Positions 1 through 7,300 of a stretch of DNA of 13,343 nucleotides are shown piece after piece. The notes beneath the pieces were generated by a model. The model was not told where the DNA came from. It searched no databases and saw only the letters and a program-made list of their open reading frames with translations. The stretch spans positions 1 through 13,343 of the forward strand of contig JAZUPV010000071.1 of NCBI GenBank assembly GCA_045605365.1, written 5' to 3'. Origin of the DNA: CAKVLS01 sp045605365 (lineage in GTDB: Bacteria > Bacillota > Clostridia > Christensenellales > UBA1242). Each line of letters opens with the position of its first letter. Within the stretch, counting starts at the first letter, position 1. Position numbers and translations under genes: made by a program.

Positions 1-1
1 T

Positions 2-100
2 GGCACAGAGCCGCTTATACGTATAATGGCAGAAGGCAAAGATCAAGACTTAATAAAAGATATTATAGATGCTCTAGCCAAGGTTATGGACCACATTTAA
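2..100 (+). CDS. glmM: Phosphoglucosamine mutase, C-terminal end (partial)
   Basis: Only the last 32 codons and a TAA stop are in the window; the 5' part lies to the left. The reading frame begins with GTEPLIRIMAEGKD, which is the phosphate-binding loop (SGTEPxIRVMxEG) of the alpha-D-phosphohexomutase C-terminal domain. The L-I-R-I-M form and the following helix fit GlmM, which converts glucosamine-6-phosphate to glucosamine-1-phosphate for UDP-GlcNAc and peptidoglycan synthesis in the cytoplasm. The next gene starts 26 bp downstream on the same strand with no terminator between, so the two are probably co-transcribed. A related phosphomannomutase or phosphoglucomutase cannot be fully excluded from this tail alone. 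Confidence 0.82.
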   Translation, partial: GTEPLIRIMAEGKDQDLIKDIIDALAKVMDHI

Positions 101-126
101 CAAAAAAACTTATTTTAGGTGAAGAT

Positions 127-825
127 ATGTTTTATATAACAAAAAACTGGTACGAACTATTAAAAGACGAATTTGAAAGTGACTATTTTAAAGATTTGCA
201 AAAGTTTTTGAAAGAAGAATACAATGCTCGCACAATTTACCCACAAGCAAAAGATGTCTTTAGTGCACTAAACTTAACCAAGTATCAAGACGTCAAAGTT
301 GTAATATTGGGTCAAGACCCATACATCAACGAAGGTCAAGCGCACGGCTTGTGCTTTTCGGTAGAAAAAGTAAAATCTCCACCTAGCCTTGTTAATATTT
401 ATAAAGAACTTCAAACTGACCTTGGCTGCTATATACCTGACAATGGCAACCTAACAAAATGGGCAAATCAAGGTGTCTTGTTGCTAAACAGTGTACTCAC
501 TGTTAGAGTTGGTGCATCTTTTAGTCACAAGGGCAAAGGTTGGGAGAGATTTACACACAAGATAATAGAACTTGTCGCCAAACGTGAAGACCCAGTTGTG
601 TTTTTGATATGGGGCGGCGGAGCCAAGAGTATTATCAAAGATATAGACCTTTCTCGCCATTGTGTGTTGTATGCTGCACACCCAAGTCCACTATCTGCTT
701 ATAATGGTTGGTTTGGTTGCAAGCACTTTTCTAAATGTAACGAATTTTTGAAAAACAACAACAAAACCCCTGTCGACTGGCAGATAGAAAATAACAACAC
801 AGAAAAAACACTTTTTGATATGTAA
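127..825 (+). CDS. ung: Uracil-DNA glycosylase, family 1
   Basis: The protein removes uracil from DNA to begin base excision repair. At 232 residues it has the normal length for the family. Visible family motifs are GQDPY at residues 62-66 with the catalytic Asp64, the GQAHGLCFSV stretch just after it, LLLNSVLTV (118-126, uracil-binding Asn), and HPSPLS at 185-190 with the catalytic His185 of the DNA-intercalation loop, followed by the usual G-W-F-G-C-x-H-F. The residue after GQDPY, normally His, is Ile67, which is unusual. The start is preceded by AGGTGA about six bases upstream. It follows glmM by 26 bp and is closed by a hairpin terminator. Confidence 0.95.
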   Translation: MFYITKNWYELLKDEFESDYFKDLQKFLKEEYNARTIYPQAKDVFSALNLTKYQDVKVVILGQDPYINEGQAHGLCFSVEKVKSPPSLVNIYKELQTDLGCYIPDNGNLTKWANQGVLLLNSVLTVRVGASFSHKGKGWERFTHKIIELVAKREDPVVFLIWGGGAKSIIKDIDLSRHCVLYAAHPSPLSAYNGWFGCKHFSKCNEFLKNNNKTPVDWQIENNNTEKTLFDM

Positions 826-851
826 CAATATTTCTATATTAATAAAAAAAG

Positions 852-890
852 ACCTATTAAGATAACTTAATAGGTTTTATTTTTTTTATT
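852..890. terminator. Bidirectional intrinsic terminator between ung and the IlvD-like gene
   Basis: A 9-bp stem (acctattaa, 852-860, with ttaataggt, 867-875) has a 6-nt loop. A T-rich tract follows to the right and an A-rich tract lies to the left, so it can stop transcripts from both convergent genes. Confidence 0.85.
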
Positions 891-2454
891 TAGATTCTAG
901 CTTTGCGTAGTCTTTAGCAAATTTTGCAAAAGCTTTGTTTTCTTTAACATAGCGTTTTTCTCTTTGGGCGATTTCTTTGTTTGATAGGTCAACGTTTAGT
1001 TTACCTTTGTTAAAGTCTATCTCTATATCGTCGCCATCTTGCAAAATTCTTAAAATACCATCTTCGCCTTCTGGTCTTATCATACCAACAACCATAACTT
1101 TTGTTGGGTCAGGTATTTGACCGTCGGTCAATACAACATAAGCATCTTCTAGACCCATAGATTGTATTGCTAGGCAAGTTTGACTTGGGGTAGAACCGCC
1201 ATAAGTTTGAGTTTTGCTAGAGTTTTTGATAACGATAACACTGCCGCTAGGTATAGCTTTTGACAATACACCAGCACTTGCGCTGTCGTCATCAGCATAT
1301 ACTCGTGCTTTACCTTCAAAAGTTTCTAGACCTTTTGTAGCAAGGGTTTTGATAATGCTGTTTTTGTTAGCGATATTGCCTTTTAGATAGATATGTGCGC
1401 ATTTGTGAATAGGTGCAAAGCTGTCGCCAATTTTTAAGTTTTTGTAGTCGTCAGCGATGTTACCTTTATAGCCTTTGACACTTTCGTCAATAAGTTTGTC
1501 TTTTGCAAGAACTTTTAGTAGGGCAAATATACCACCCGCCGCCTTAAAGTCGCTTATTGTTCTTGTTTGGGTGTCATAATATACACTGATACCTTTTGAC
1601 AAACCAAGTGCTTTGTCAAATGTATAGTCTAGGTCAAGTTCGTTTGCAATTTTTACAAGGTAGTCAATAACTTGTGTGCTACCGCCTAGGGCATAGTTTA
1701 TAGCAAACATATTAGCCAAAGTCTTTTTTGTCAACAACTTGCGTATGGTTAGGTGGTCTTTGGTCATATTGACAATGGCTGAAGCTGTTAGTTGAGTTAA
1801 CTTTTCTCTAGCGATACTGCTAGCAGGTGTGATGCTATTGCCTACAACACTAAGACCAGCACCTTCTAAAATAATGTTGATAAGGTTTGATACGTTAAAG
1901 TCATTGCCTTCGCCGACATATTCTGTTTGGGTTTCTTCTTTTTCTTGTAGGTCAAAAGTACTCATTTTGCCAAGGCATACTTGACCAACACTTGATAACA
2001 ATTCTAATAAGTTAGCGCCGTCGTTTACGGTAGAAGGTCCTTCACCAAAAACTATTGTTGGCAAGTTGAGTCTAGCGGCTGCTTGCAACATACCAATTTT
2101 GCTAGAGATACCTTTTGCCATAATAACAAGACCGTCATAAGACTTTTCGCTAAGCAACAATTCTGTCATATTAGCCACTTGAGAGCGATATATATCTATA
2201 AAGTGGTTTTCTGTAGTAAACTCTTTGTATCTATCAGCAAGGGTAGGTAGGGTTATGATTTCTGTCTCAACTCCAAGACGCAAGATTGAGTTTTGAACTT
2301 GATAAGCAAGTTTTAGCCCATAGTTTCTTGCCCCAGAAAAGTTTTCGCTACTAACGATTATGCCGATACGTGCACCTTCGTTTAGTTTGCCCAAAGCACG
2401 TTCTTTTGCTCTTTCTGCTACGTTTTCGATACTTTTTGCTTTTAGTTTTATCAT
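886..2454 (-). CDS. IlvD/Edd-family dehydratase-like protein lacking the catalytic Fe-S residues
   Basis: The 522-residue protein aligns by eye with dihydroxy-acid dehydratase through much of its length. Matches include GMLQAAARLNLPTIV (121-135), EGAGLS (197-202), ALGGST (255-260), GGIFALLKVL (307-316), LKGNIANKNSIIKT (357-370), SMGLEDAYVVLTDG (432-445), RPEG (460-463) and GDDIEIDF (474-481). Key residues are missing. The N-C-D-K-I-T-P-G segment reads AKGISSKIG (113-121), the CPTCGSC cluster segment reads YVGEGND (179-185), the Y-E-G-P segment is absent, and GRFSG, which holds the catalytic Ser, reads GQIPD (445-449). It is therefore unlikely to be an active [Fe-S] dihydroxy-acid or sugar-acid dehydratase; its true role is unknown. 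The reading frame is intact, so decay is not obvious. An upstream in-frame ATG at 2514 exists, but AAGGAG lies just before the ATG at 2454, which was chosen. No branched-chain amino-acid genes are nearby. Confidence 0.8.
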   Translation of the reverse strand: MIKLKAKSIENVAERAKERALGKLNEGARIGIIVSSENFSGARNYGLKLAYQVQNSILRLGVETEIITLPTLADRYKEFTTENHFIDIYRSQVANMTELLLSEKSYDGLVIMAKGISSKIGMLQAAARLNLPTIVFGEGPSTVNDGANLLELLSSVGQVCLGKMSTFDLQEKEETQTEYVGEGNDFNVSNLINIILEGAGLSVVGNSITPASSIAREKLTQLTASAIVNMTKDHLTIRKLLTKKTLANMFAINYALGGSTQVIDYLVKIANELDLDYTFDKALGLSKGISVYYDTQTRTISDFKAAGGIFALLKVLAKDKLIDESVKGYKGNIADDYKNLKIGDSFAPIHKCAHIYLKGNIANKNSIIKTLATKGLETFEGKARVYADDDSASAGVLSKAIPSGSVIVIKNSSKTQTYGGSTPSQTCLAIQSMGLEDAYVVLTDGQIPDPTKVMVVGMIRPEGEDGILRILQDGDDIEIDFNKGKLNVDLSNKEIAQREKRYVKENKAFAKFAKDYAKLESK

Positions 2455-2472
2455 AACCACTTTCTCCTTATT

Positions 2473-2522
2473 AAAAAAGGTATTTTTTAAAATTACACAT
2501 CTTGTAACTCTCAAAAATACCC
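2473..2522 (-). terminator. Intrinsic terminator between SRP RNA and the IlvD-like gene
   Basis: On the minus strand GGTATTTTT pairs with AAAAATACC (outer arms at about 2513-2522 and 2479-2488). An inner GTTAC/GTAAT stem sits between them and TTTTTT (2473-2478) follows. It should end the SRP RNA transcript. The U-tract lies directly beside the Shine-Dalgarno site of the next gene, so any read-through would express that gene. Confidence 0.7.
2486..2514 (-). promoter_or_regulatory. Possible weak promoter of the IlvD-like gene inside the terminator hairpin
   Basis: TTGAGA (2509-2514) and TTTAAA (2486-2491) are 17 bp apart on the minus strand, giving a start near 2479 and a leader of about 25 nt with AAGGAG. 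The -10 box is poor, so this is tentative. The alternative is read-through from the SRP RNA promoter. Confidence 0.3.
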
Positions 2523-2535
2523 GTATTTGTTTATA

Positions 2536-2804
2536 AAGCTATGCATCCAATTTTGTAGAATGAACTTAGGTAGGTTTATAATATTCAAACTCCTCCAAAG
2601 CTACCTTATGGCACATCATTAGGTCTACTTAGTGCTGCTGCGGTCAGGCTCTGACACGGTTCATAGGTAACAATTGCATAAGACCTTGATATCAACATCT
2701 AATATATTATCTCTTGCCTAAATGCACTCTCCGAGAAAGGCATTCGACCCTGCTGTAGCGGCTTGCAGGTATAGGGCACCGCTAGCTCCCCGTCTAGCAT
2801 AGCA
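2536..2804 (-). ncRNA. ffs: Signal recognition particle RNA, large Bacillus type (with Alu domain)
   Basis: This is the RNA core of the signal recognition particle, which with Ffh targets nascent membrane and secreted proteins to the translocon. The minus strand carries the Alu-domain signature GGGGAGCTAGCGGTGCCC, then TACCTGCAA and CAGGGTCGAAT, closely matching the B. subtilis scRNA. Further on is the S-domain helix 8 region, GAACCGTGTCAG followed by CGCAGCAGCA. The 5' end GCTATGC (2803-2797) is complementary to GCATAGC near the 3' end (2544-2538), which would form helix 1 and sets the length at roughly 266 nt. The apical part of helix 8 differs from the usual GGAA tetraloop and reads UGAC. 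Exact ends are inferred. Confidence 0.92.
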
Positions 2805-2809
2805 GTAAT

Positions 2810-2838
2810 ATTATAATCAAAAAAAATTATTTTTGCAA
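2810..2838 (-). promoter_or_regulatory. Promoter of the SRP RNA gene
   Basis: On the minus strand TTGCAA (2833-2838), a 17-bp spacer and a perfect TATAAT (2810-2815) place the start near 2803, exactly where the RNA's 5' helix begins. Confidence 0.85.
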
Positions 2839-2862
2839 CATTTATTTTGTGTGTTGTTGCAA
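2833..2862. repeat. Inverted repeat between divergent promoters
   Basis: TTGCAACA (2833-2840) and its exact complement TGTTGCAA (2855-2862) are separated by 14 bp. The left arm covers the -35 box of the SRP RNA promoter, and the right arm lies just before the -35 box of the opposite promoter. It could be an operator; no regulator is identified. Confidence 0.45.
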
Positions 2863-2867
2863 TTTGT

Positions 2868-2896
2868 TTGATAAAAAGTCGTTATTGTGTTAAAAT
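2868..2896 (+). promoter_or_regulatory. Promoter of the HEPN-CBS operon
   Basis: TTGATA (2868-2873), a 17-bp spacer and TAAAAT (2891-2896) give a start near 2903 and a leader of about 45 nt ending in AGGAG (2938-2942), six bases before the ATG. Confidence 0.75.
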
Positions 2897-2948
2897 CCAA
2901 GTGTAGACAGTATTTTATATGTCAAATTTTGCCTTTTAGGAGTATTTT

Positions 2949-3680
2949 ATGGCAGAACAAAGAGGAAAGAGCAACGCAGAAAGATTTATTATGGCGTATA
3001 ACGAAATAGATTATTCTTTACGTACAATCTATGGCTTTAAACGTAGCCTTACATTTTCGGATCTTATCCGCAAGGCAGTTACACTTAATTCTGTCGTAAG
3101 AAAGTATGAAGAAGATTTGATTGACTATGCTAGACTACGCAATTCTATCGTTCACCGTAGCAACCCAAACTATATCATAGCAGAACCACACAACGAAGTT
3201 GTTAAGCAGATAGAAAAGGTCGCACGTCTTATCGCAACACCACCTTCAGCGTTAGAAGTTATCGGTACAAAAGATGTTATGTGTGAAGATAGCGACGCAA
3301 AAATTCAAACCGTTCTAAAAAAACTTGCCGAAACTGGCTACCTAAATTTGCCTATATACGAAGGCAACAAACTACTAGGCGTAGCAACAGGTAGAGACGT
3401 TGTTAGAGCTATAGGTAATCAAGTTGCTTTAGGCAATGACGTAGGGGAGTATATCAACAATACACCTATCAAAGATACCCTTGCTGACTACAGCGATGGC
3501 AAATATTTTAAAGTAGCTGACCGTGATCTAACAGTTGAAAAAGCACTAAACTTGTTCTATGTAGAGCGCAAACTTGGTGTTATACTAGTTACCAACAATG
3601 GTAGTTATAACGAACGTCCAATAGGTATCATAACTACCGCAGATATATTGGATATGAACCATATCTTAGAAAATTATTAG
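2949..3680 (+). CDS. HEPN-CBS domain fusion protein, function unknown
   Basis: The 243-residue soluble protein has three parts. Residues about 8-90 are an all-helical domain resembling HEPN, with Arg64-N-S-I-V-His69 fitting the R-x4-6-H motif of HEPN nucleases, preceded by a Y/L-rich helix (EEDLIDYARL). Residues about 107-157 and 185-240 form a CBS pair, with GYLNLPIYEGNKLLGVATGRD in the first and KLGVILVTNNG then RPIGIITTADIL in the second. CBS pairs usually bind adenine nucleotides, so a nucleotide-sensing RNA-binding or RNase protein is a reasonable inference but not shown. Related HEPN-CBS proteins of unknown role are, to my recollection, common in Bacillota. AGGAG lies six bases before the ATG. 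The next gene begins 8 bp after the stop, so the two form an operon. Confidence 0.7.
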   Translation: MAEQRGKSNAERFIMAYNEIDYSLRTIYGFKRSLTFSDLIRKAVTLNSVVRKYEEDLIDYARLRNSIVHRSNPNYIIAEPHNEVVKQIEKVARLIATPPSALEVIGTKDVMCEDSDAKIQTVLKKLAETGYLNLPIYEGNKLLGVATGRDVVRAIGNQVALGNDVGEYINNTPIKDTLADYSDGKYFKVADRDLTVEKALNLFYVERKLGVILVTNNGSYNERPIGIITTADILDMNHILENY

Positions 3681-3688
3681 GAGCAATT

Positions 3689-3955
3689 ATGTCAATACAA
3701 GATACCCGTACACAAACCCCAGACCCAATGATAAAAGATGTTACAAAATACCTTTTAGACAAAAATTCTTGTACTGTACTTAATCTTCAAGTTGACCTAG
3801 GTCTTACTTTGCCTAGAGCTACTAGTCTATTAGACTATGGTGTAGACAAAGGCTACTTTGTCCAACGTGATTATCTAAATTACGACATCAATATATCACA
3901 ACAACAATATGCTGAACTTTTTGACAAAGACGAAGATAACAATTCTCAAGATTAA
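3689..3955 (+). CDS. Small winged-helix protein resembling the FtsK gamma domain
   Basis: The 88-residue protein has a predicted helix-turn-helix core at about residues 14-58 (VTKYLLDKNSCTVLNLQVDL, then G-L-T-L-P-R-A-T-S-L-L-D and DKGYF). This spacing resembles the gamma winged helix of FtsK (S/T-x-L-L-Q-R-x-x-x-I-G-Y-x-R-A-x-x-L-I-D-x-L-E-x-x-G), here without the FtsK motor. The C-terminus is acidic and likely disordered (DKDEDNNSQD). It follows the HEPN-CBS gene by 8 bp with its own AGGAG, and a strong terminator follows. A DNA-binding partner or regulator of the operon is possible. The family assignment is by pattern only. Confidence 0.55.
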   Translation: MSIQDTRTQTPDPMIKDVTKYLLDKNSCTVLNLQVDLGLTLPRATSLLDYGVDKGYFVQRDYLNYDINISQQQYAELFDKDEDNNSQD

Positions 3956-3963
3956 TATATAAG

Positions 3964-3992
3964 TCACTTTTGGTTTCAAAAGTGATTTTTTT
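3964..3992 (+). terminator. Terminator of the HEPN-CBS operon
   Basis: A perfect 9-bp stem (TCACTTTTG, 3964-3972, with CAAAAGTGA, 3977-3985) has a GTTT loop and is followed by seven T residues. Confidence 0.92.
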
Positions 3993-4002
3993 ATCTAAAC
4001 CA

Positions 4003-4031
4003 TTGACAAAAAGTATATATTGTACTACAAT
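4003..4031 (+). promoter_or_regulatory. Promoter of the T-box/ileS operon
   Basis: A consensus TTGACA (4003-4008), a 17-bp spacer and TACAAT (4026-4031) place the start near 4038, at the beginning of the T-box leader. Confidence 0.85.
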
Positions 4032-4039
4032 TTAGACAG

Positions 4040-4294
4040 TTGAATATTTTGCGATGATTTGGGACACGTCTAACAAGGTCACTATTTTCAGAGAACTAAC
4101 GGTTGGTGTGAGTTAGTAATACATTTTGTTAGGTATCACCCGATAGCAGTCTTTTCGAAATTGTAGTAAAAAAGACCGATTGCTCTACGTTATAAGAGCC
4201 GAATATGTTAGTATTTTGTATAAACTAAGATTGTTCTTCACTCTTAAGTGGTAACCTTTGTGTTCTTATGAGAATACAAGGGCTTTTTTTATTA
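4040..4294 (+). promoter_or_regulatory. Isoleucine T-box riboswitch of ileS
   Basis: This leader senses uncharged tRNA-Ile and lets transcription into ileS proceed when charging is low. Visible parts are GCGATGAT near the 5' end, CAGAGA at 4089-4094, and a Stem I segment CTAAC/GTTAG (4096-4100 and 4112-4116) enclosing GGTTGGTG. The specifier region GGTATCACC holds AUC (Ile) at 4135-4137, and a Stem III hairpin has arms GTCTTTT and AAAAGAC. The T-box core is GTGGTAAC (4248-4255), whose UGGU matches the ACCA end of tRNA-Ile. The core departs from the usual AGGGTGGTACCGCG. It occupies the gap between the two operons, and no protein-coding gene is seen there. Confidence 0.88.
4255..4290 (+). terminator. 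T-box regulated terminator
   Basis: A 12-bp stem (4255-4266 with 4271-4282, two G-U pairs) has a TATG loop and is followed by C and seven T residues. Its 5' arm begins inside the T-box core, so the terminator and antiterminator are mutually exclusive. Confidence 0.88.
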
Positions 4295-4337
4295 AAAACG
4301 CAAAATTCACTAAAATAATTTTTTTAGAGAGGTTAAT

Positions 4338-7300
4338 ATGAAAAAAGAAGTTTCTATGCCAAACTTTGTACAAATGGAAGAAAACGTACTTAAACTTTGG
4401 CAAGACAACCAATGTTTTGAAAAATTGGTAGAAAAGAACAAAAACAATGCCCGTTATCGTTTTCTTGACGGTCCAATAACCGCCAACAACAATATGGGTA
4501 TCCACCATGCATTTGGTAGAACTTTAAAAGACTTGTATATCAAGTATCAATCTATGCAAGGCAAATCTTGCTATTACCAAAATGGTTTTGACGCACACGG
4601 CACTCCAGTGGAAATCGCCGTAGAAAAACAACTTGGTCTAAATAGCAAAAAAGATATCGCCAAGTATGGTCTTGACAACTTTGTAGAAAACTGTATGCAA
4701 AGAGTAAGAGACTGCAGCAAACTTATCGAAAAGTCTAGCGTAAGACTTGGTCAATGGATGGATTGGAATAACAGCTATTATACCAACACCGATACCAATA
4801 TCACATCTATCTGGAAATTTTTGCAAGTTTGTCACGAAAATGGCTGGCTAGTAAAAGCTCAAAAACCTATCCAATGGTGCCCACGTTGTGGTACAAGCGT
4901 TAGTGAACACGAGATGACAGGTAGCTACAAAGATGTTGAGCATATAGCAGTATTTTTTAAGTGCCCTATCAAAAACGAAGATAAATGCATCTTAGTATGG
5001 ACAACAACTCCTTGGACATTATCTTCTAACGTAGCCGTTGCCGTAAACCCAGAAAATATCTACCTAGAAGTAGAAGTAAAGAGTGACAGCCGTCACCTAA
5101 TCGTCGGCAAAGAAGCCGTTAAAGTACTAAAAGACGACGTTGTAAGGGTAGTAGCTGAGTTTAAAGGTGAAGAACTTCTTGGCAAAGAATACGAAACTTG
5201 CTTTAACGAACTACCTATCCAAAACTTTACCCACAAGATTATCCCTTGGGAAGACGTCGAAGCAACCGAAGGTACAGGCGCAGTACACATTGCACCTGGC
5301 TGTGGTGTAGAAGACTACGAACTTGGCAAAAAACACGGACTAAAAGAAATCTGTCCTATAGACGAAGCTGGTGTAGTACTACCAGAGTTTGGTGTGCTTG
5401 CTGGCAAAACTACCGCTGAAGTTAGAGATGTAGTTTTTGACGAGTTAAAAAAGCGTAACAAACTATACTATACTCATACTATCAAACACAGCTACCCAGT
5501 ATGCTGGAGATGTAAAGAAGAAATCGTCGTTAGATTTATCGATGCTTGGTATATAAAAGTAGACGAAATTAGACCTAAACTACTAAAAGCTATCGAAGAC
5601 GTAAAATTTGAACCAGAATACCTTCGCAAACGTATGGTAGACTGGCTAAACAATATGGGCGACTGGAATATTTCTCGTAGCCGTTTCTATGGTGTACCAC
5701 TACCTTTCTATGTGTGTGATTGTGGTCACGTACACGTTGTTGGCAGCAAAGAAGAACTTGCAAAACTATCTAGTCAAGAAGAAGTTGACAACATACCACA
5801 CTTGCACCGTCCTTATATCGACAAGGTACAAATCACTTGCCCAAAATGTGGCAAAAAAGTTAGCCGTATAACCGAAGTAGGTGACTGCTGGTTAGACGCA
5901 GGTATCACACCATTTAGTACAAACAAATACTTCACCGACAAAACTTTCTGGGAGAACAACTTCCCAAGCTCTGTCGTTATCGAAATGCGTGAGCAAATAA
6001 GACTTTGGTTCTACTCACTACTATTTATGAGTGTTACCCTTACAGGCAAAGCCCCTTACGAAAAAATCGTTGGTCACGAAGCCGTTGTCCAAGAGAGTGG
6101 TGCTAGATTTAGCAAGAGTGGTTATATGATTGAGTTTGGCGAATATGCCAACAAACTTGGTGCAGATACTGCAAGATATTTGTTTGCAGGTACTCCACTT
6201 ACTAGTGACGTTAGATTTGGTTACAACCTAGGTGAAGAAGCAAGACGTAAAATGCTAGGCTTCTGGAATGCATATACATTCTTCAACACTTATGCTTGTA
6301 TCGACAACCCAGACCTTGCCAACTTCAAAGTTGATTTTAACAACCTTAACAACTCTGACAAGTGGTTATTACAAACTGTTAATAACTTTGTTAAAGTTTC
6401 TACAGACAACTACGAAAATCACCGTTGCTTTAACATAATCAAAGATTTTGAAGCTCTTGTTGACGACTTGTCAAACTTCTATATCCGTATCAACCGCAAA
6501 CGTTTCTGGAAGTCAGACGACAAACAAGACCAAATGACAGCTTATTGGTGTCTATATACAGCTTTGAAAAATATCGCAGGTGTTATGGCTCCAATCATAC
6601 CATTTATGATGGAACATATCTGGCAAAATATGGTTAGAGAAATCGAACCTTCTGCCGCAGAAAGCATCTTCTTAAGTGCCTTCCCAACAGAGATAAAAGG
6701 TGCTAACTTTGGCGATATTATCGACAACGCATCTATCTGTAGAGAAATTATCACCGTTGCTCAAAGATTAAGAAATGAAAATCAAATTAAGGTAAAACAA
6801 CCTTTAAAAACTCTTTATCTTGTAGCCGACCAAAAAACAGAAAATGCAGCTCGTATGTTTGAACAAGTTATCAAAGAAGAACTTAACATCAAAGAAGTTG
6901 TTTTTGAAAAAGACAACTCTAAGTTTAACGTAGCATACCTTGGCATCAACTTCCGTACAGCTGGTGCAGTTTTAAAACAAAACGTTCAAAAACTAAAAAC
7001 ATTGTTGCAACAAGCTACCGAAGAGCAAATGGCTGACTATGTTAACCAATACAACAATGGTACTGTTACAGTAGGTGAGTTTAGTGACCTTAACCAAGAT
7101 GTATTTACACTAAATTATAAAGCAAAGAGCGATTTTGTTATCGCAACTGAAAACAACCAAACAATCGTTCTTGATATAACTATAGACGAAAACTTAATGC
7201 TAGAAGGTTTATTTAGAGAACTTGTTCGTTCTGCACAAGTACTTAGAAAAGAAGCAGATTTTAATATCGAACAACGTATCTGCATCTCACTAAATACTCA

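Noticed and set aside
886..2454. IlvD-like gene as a pseudogene
   Set aside because: No frameshift or internal stop is present and family motifs are kept from end to end, so loss of catalytic residues seems selective rather than decay.
886..2514. Start of the IlvD-like gene at the upstream ATG (2514)
   Set aside because: The extra 20 residues are encoded by the terminator hairpin region, and AAGGAG is placed for the ATG at 2454.
4266..4508. Minus-strand reading frame overlapping the T-box and ileS start
   Set aside because: It runs antisense through the T-box terminator and the conserved ileS N-terminus, has no ribosome site, and its sequence looks like a shadow.
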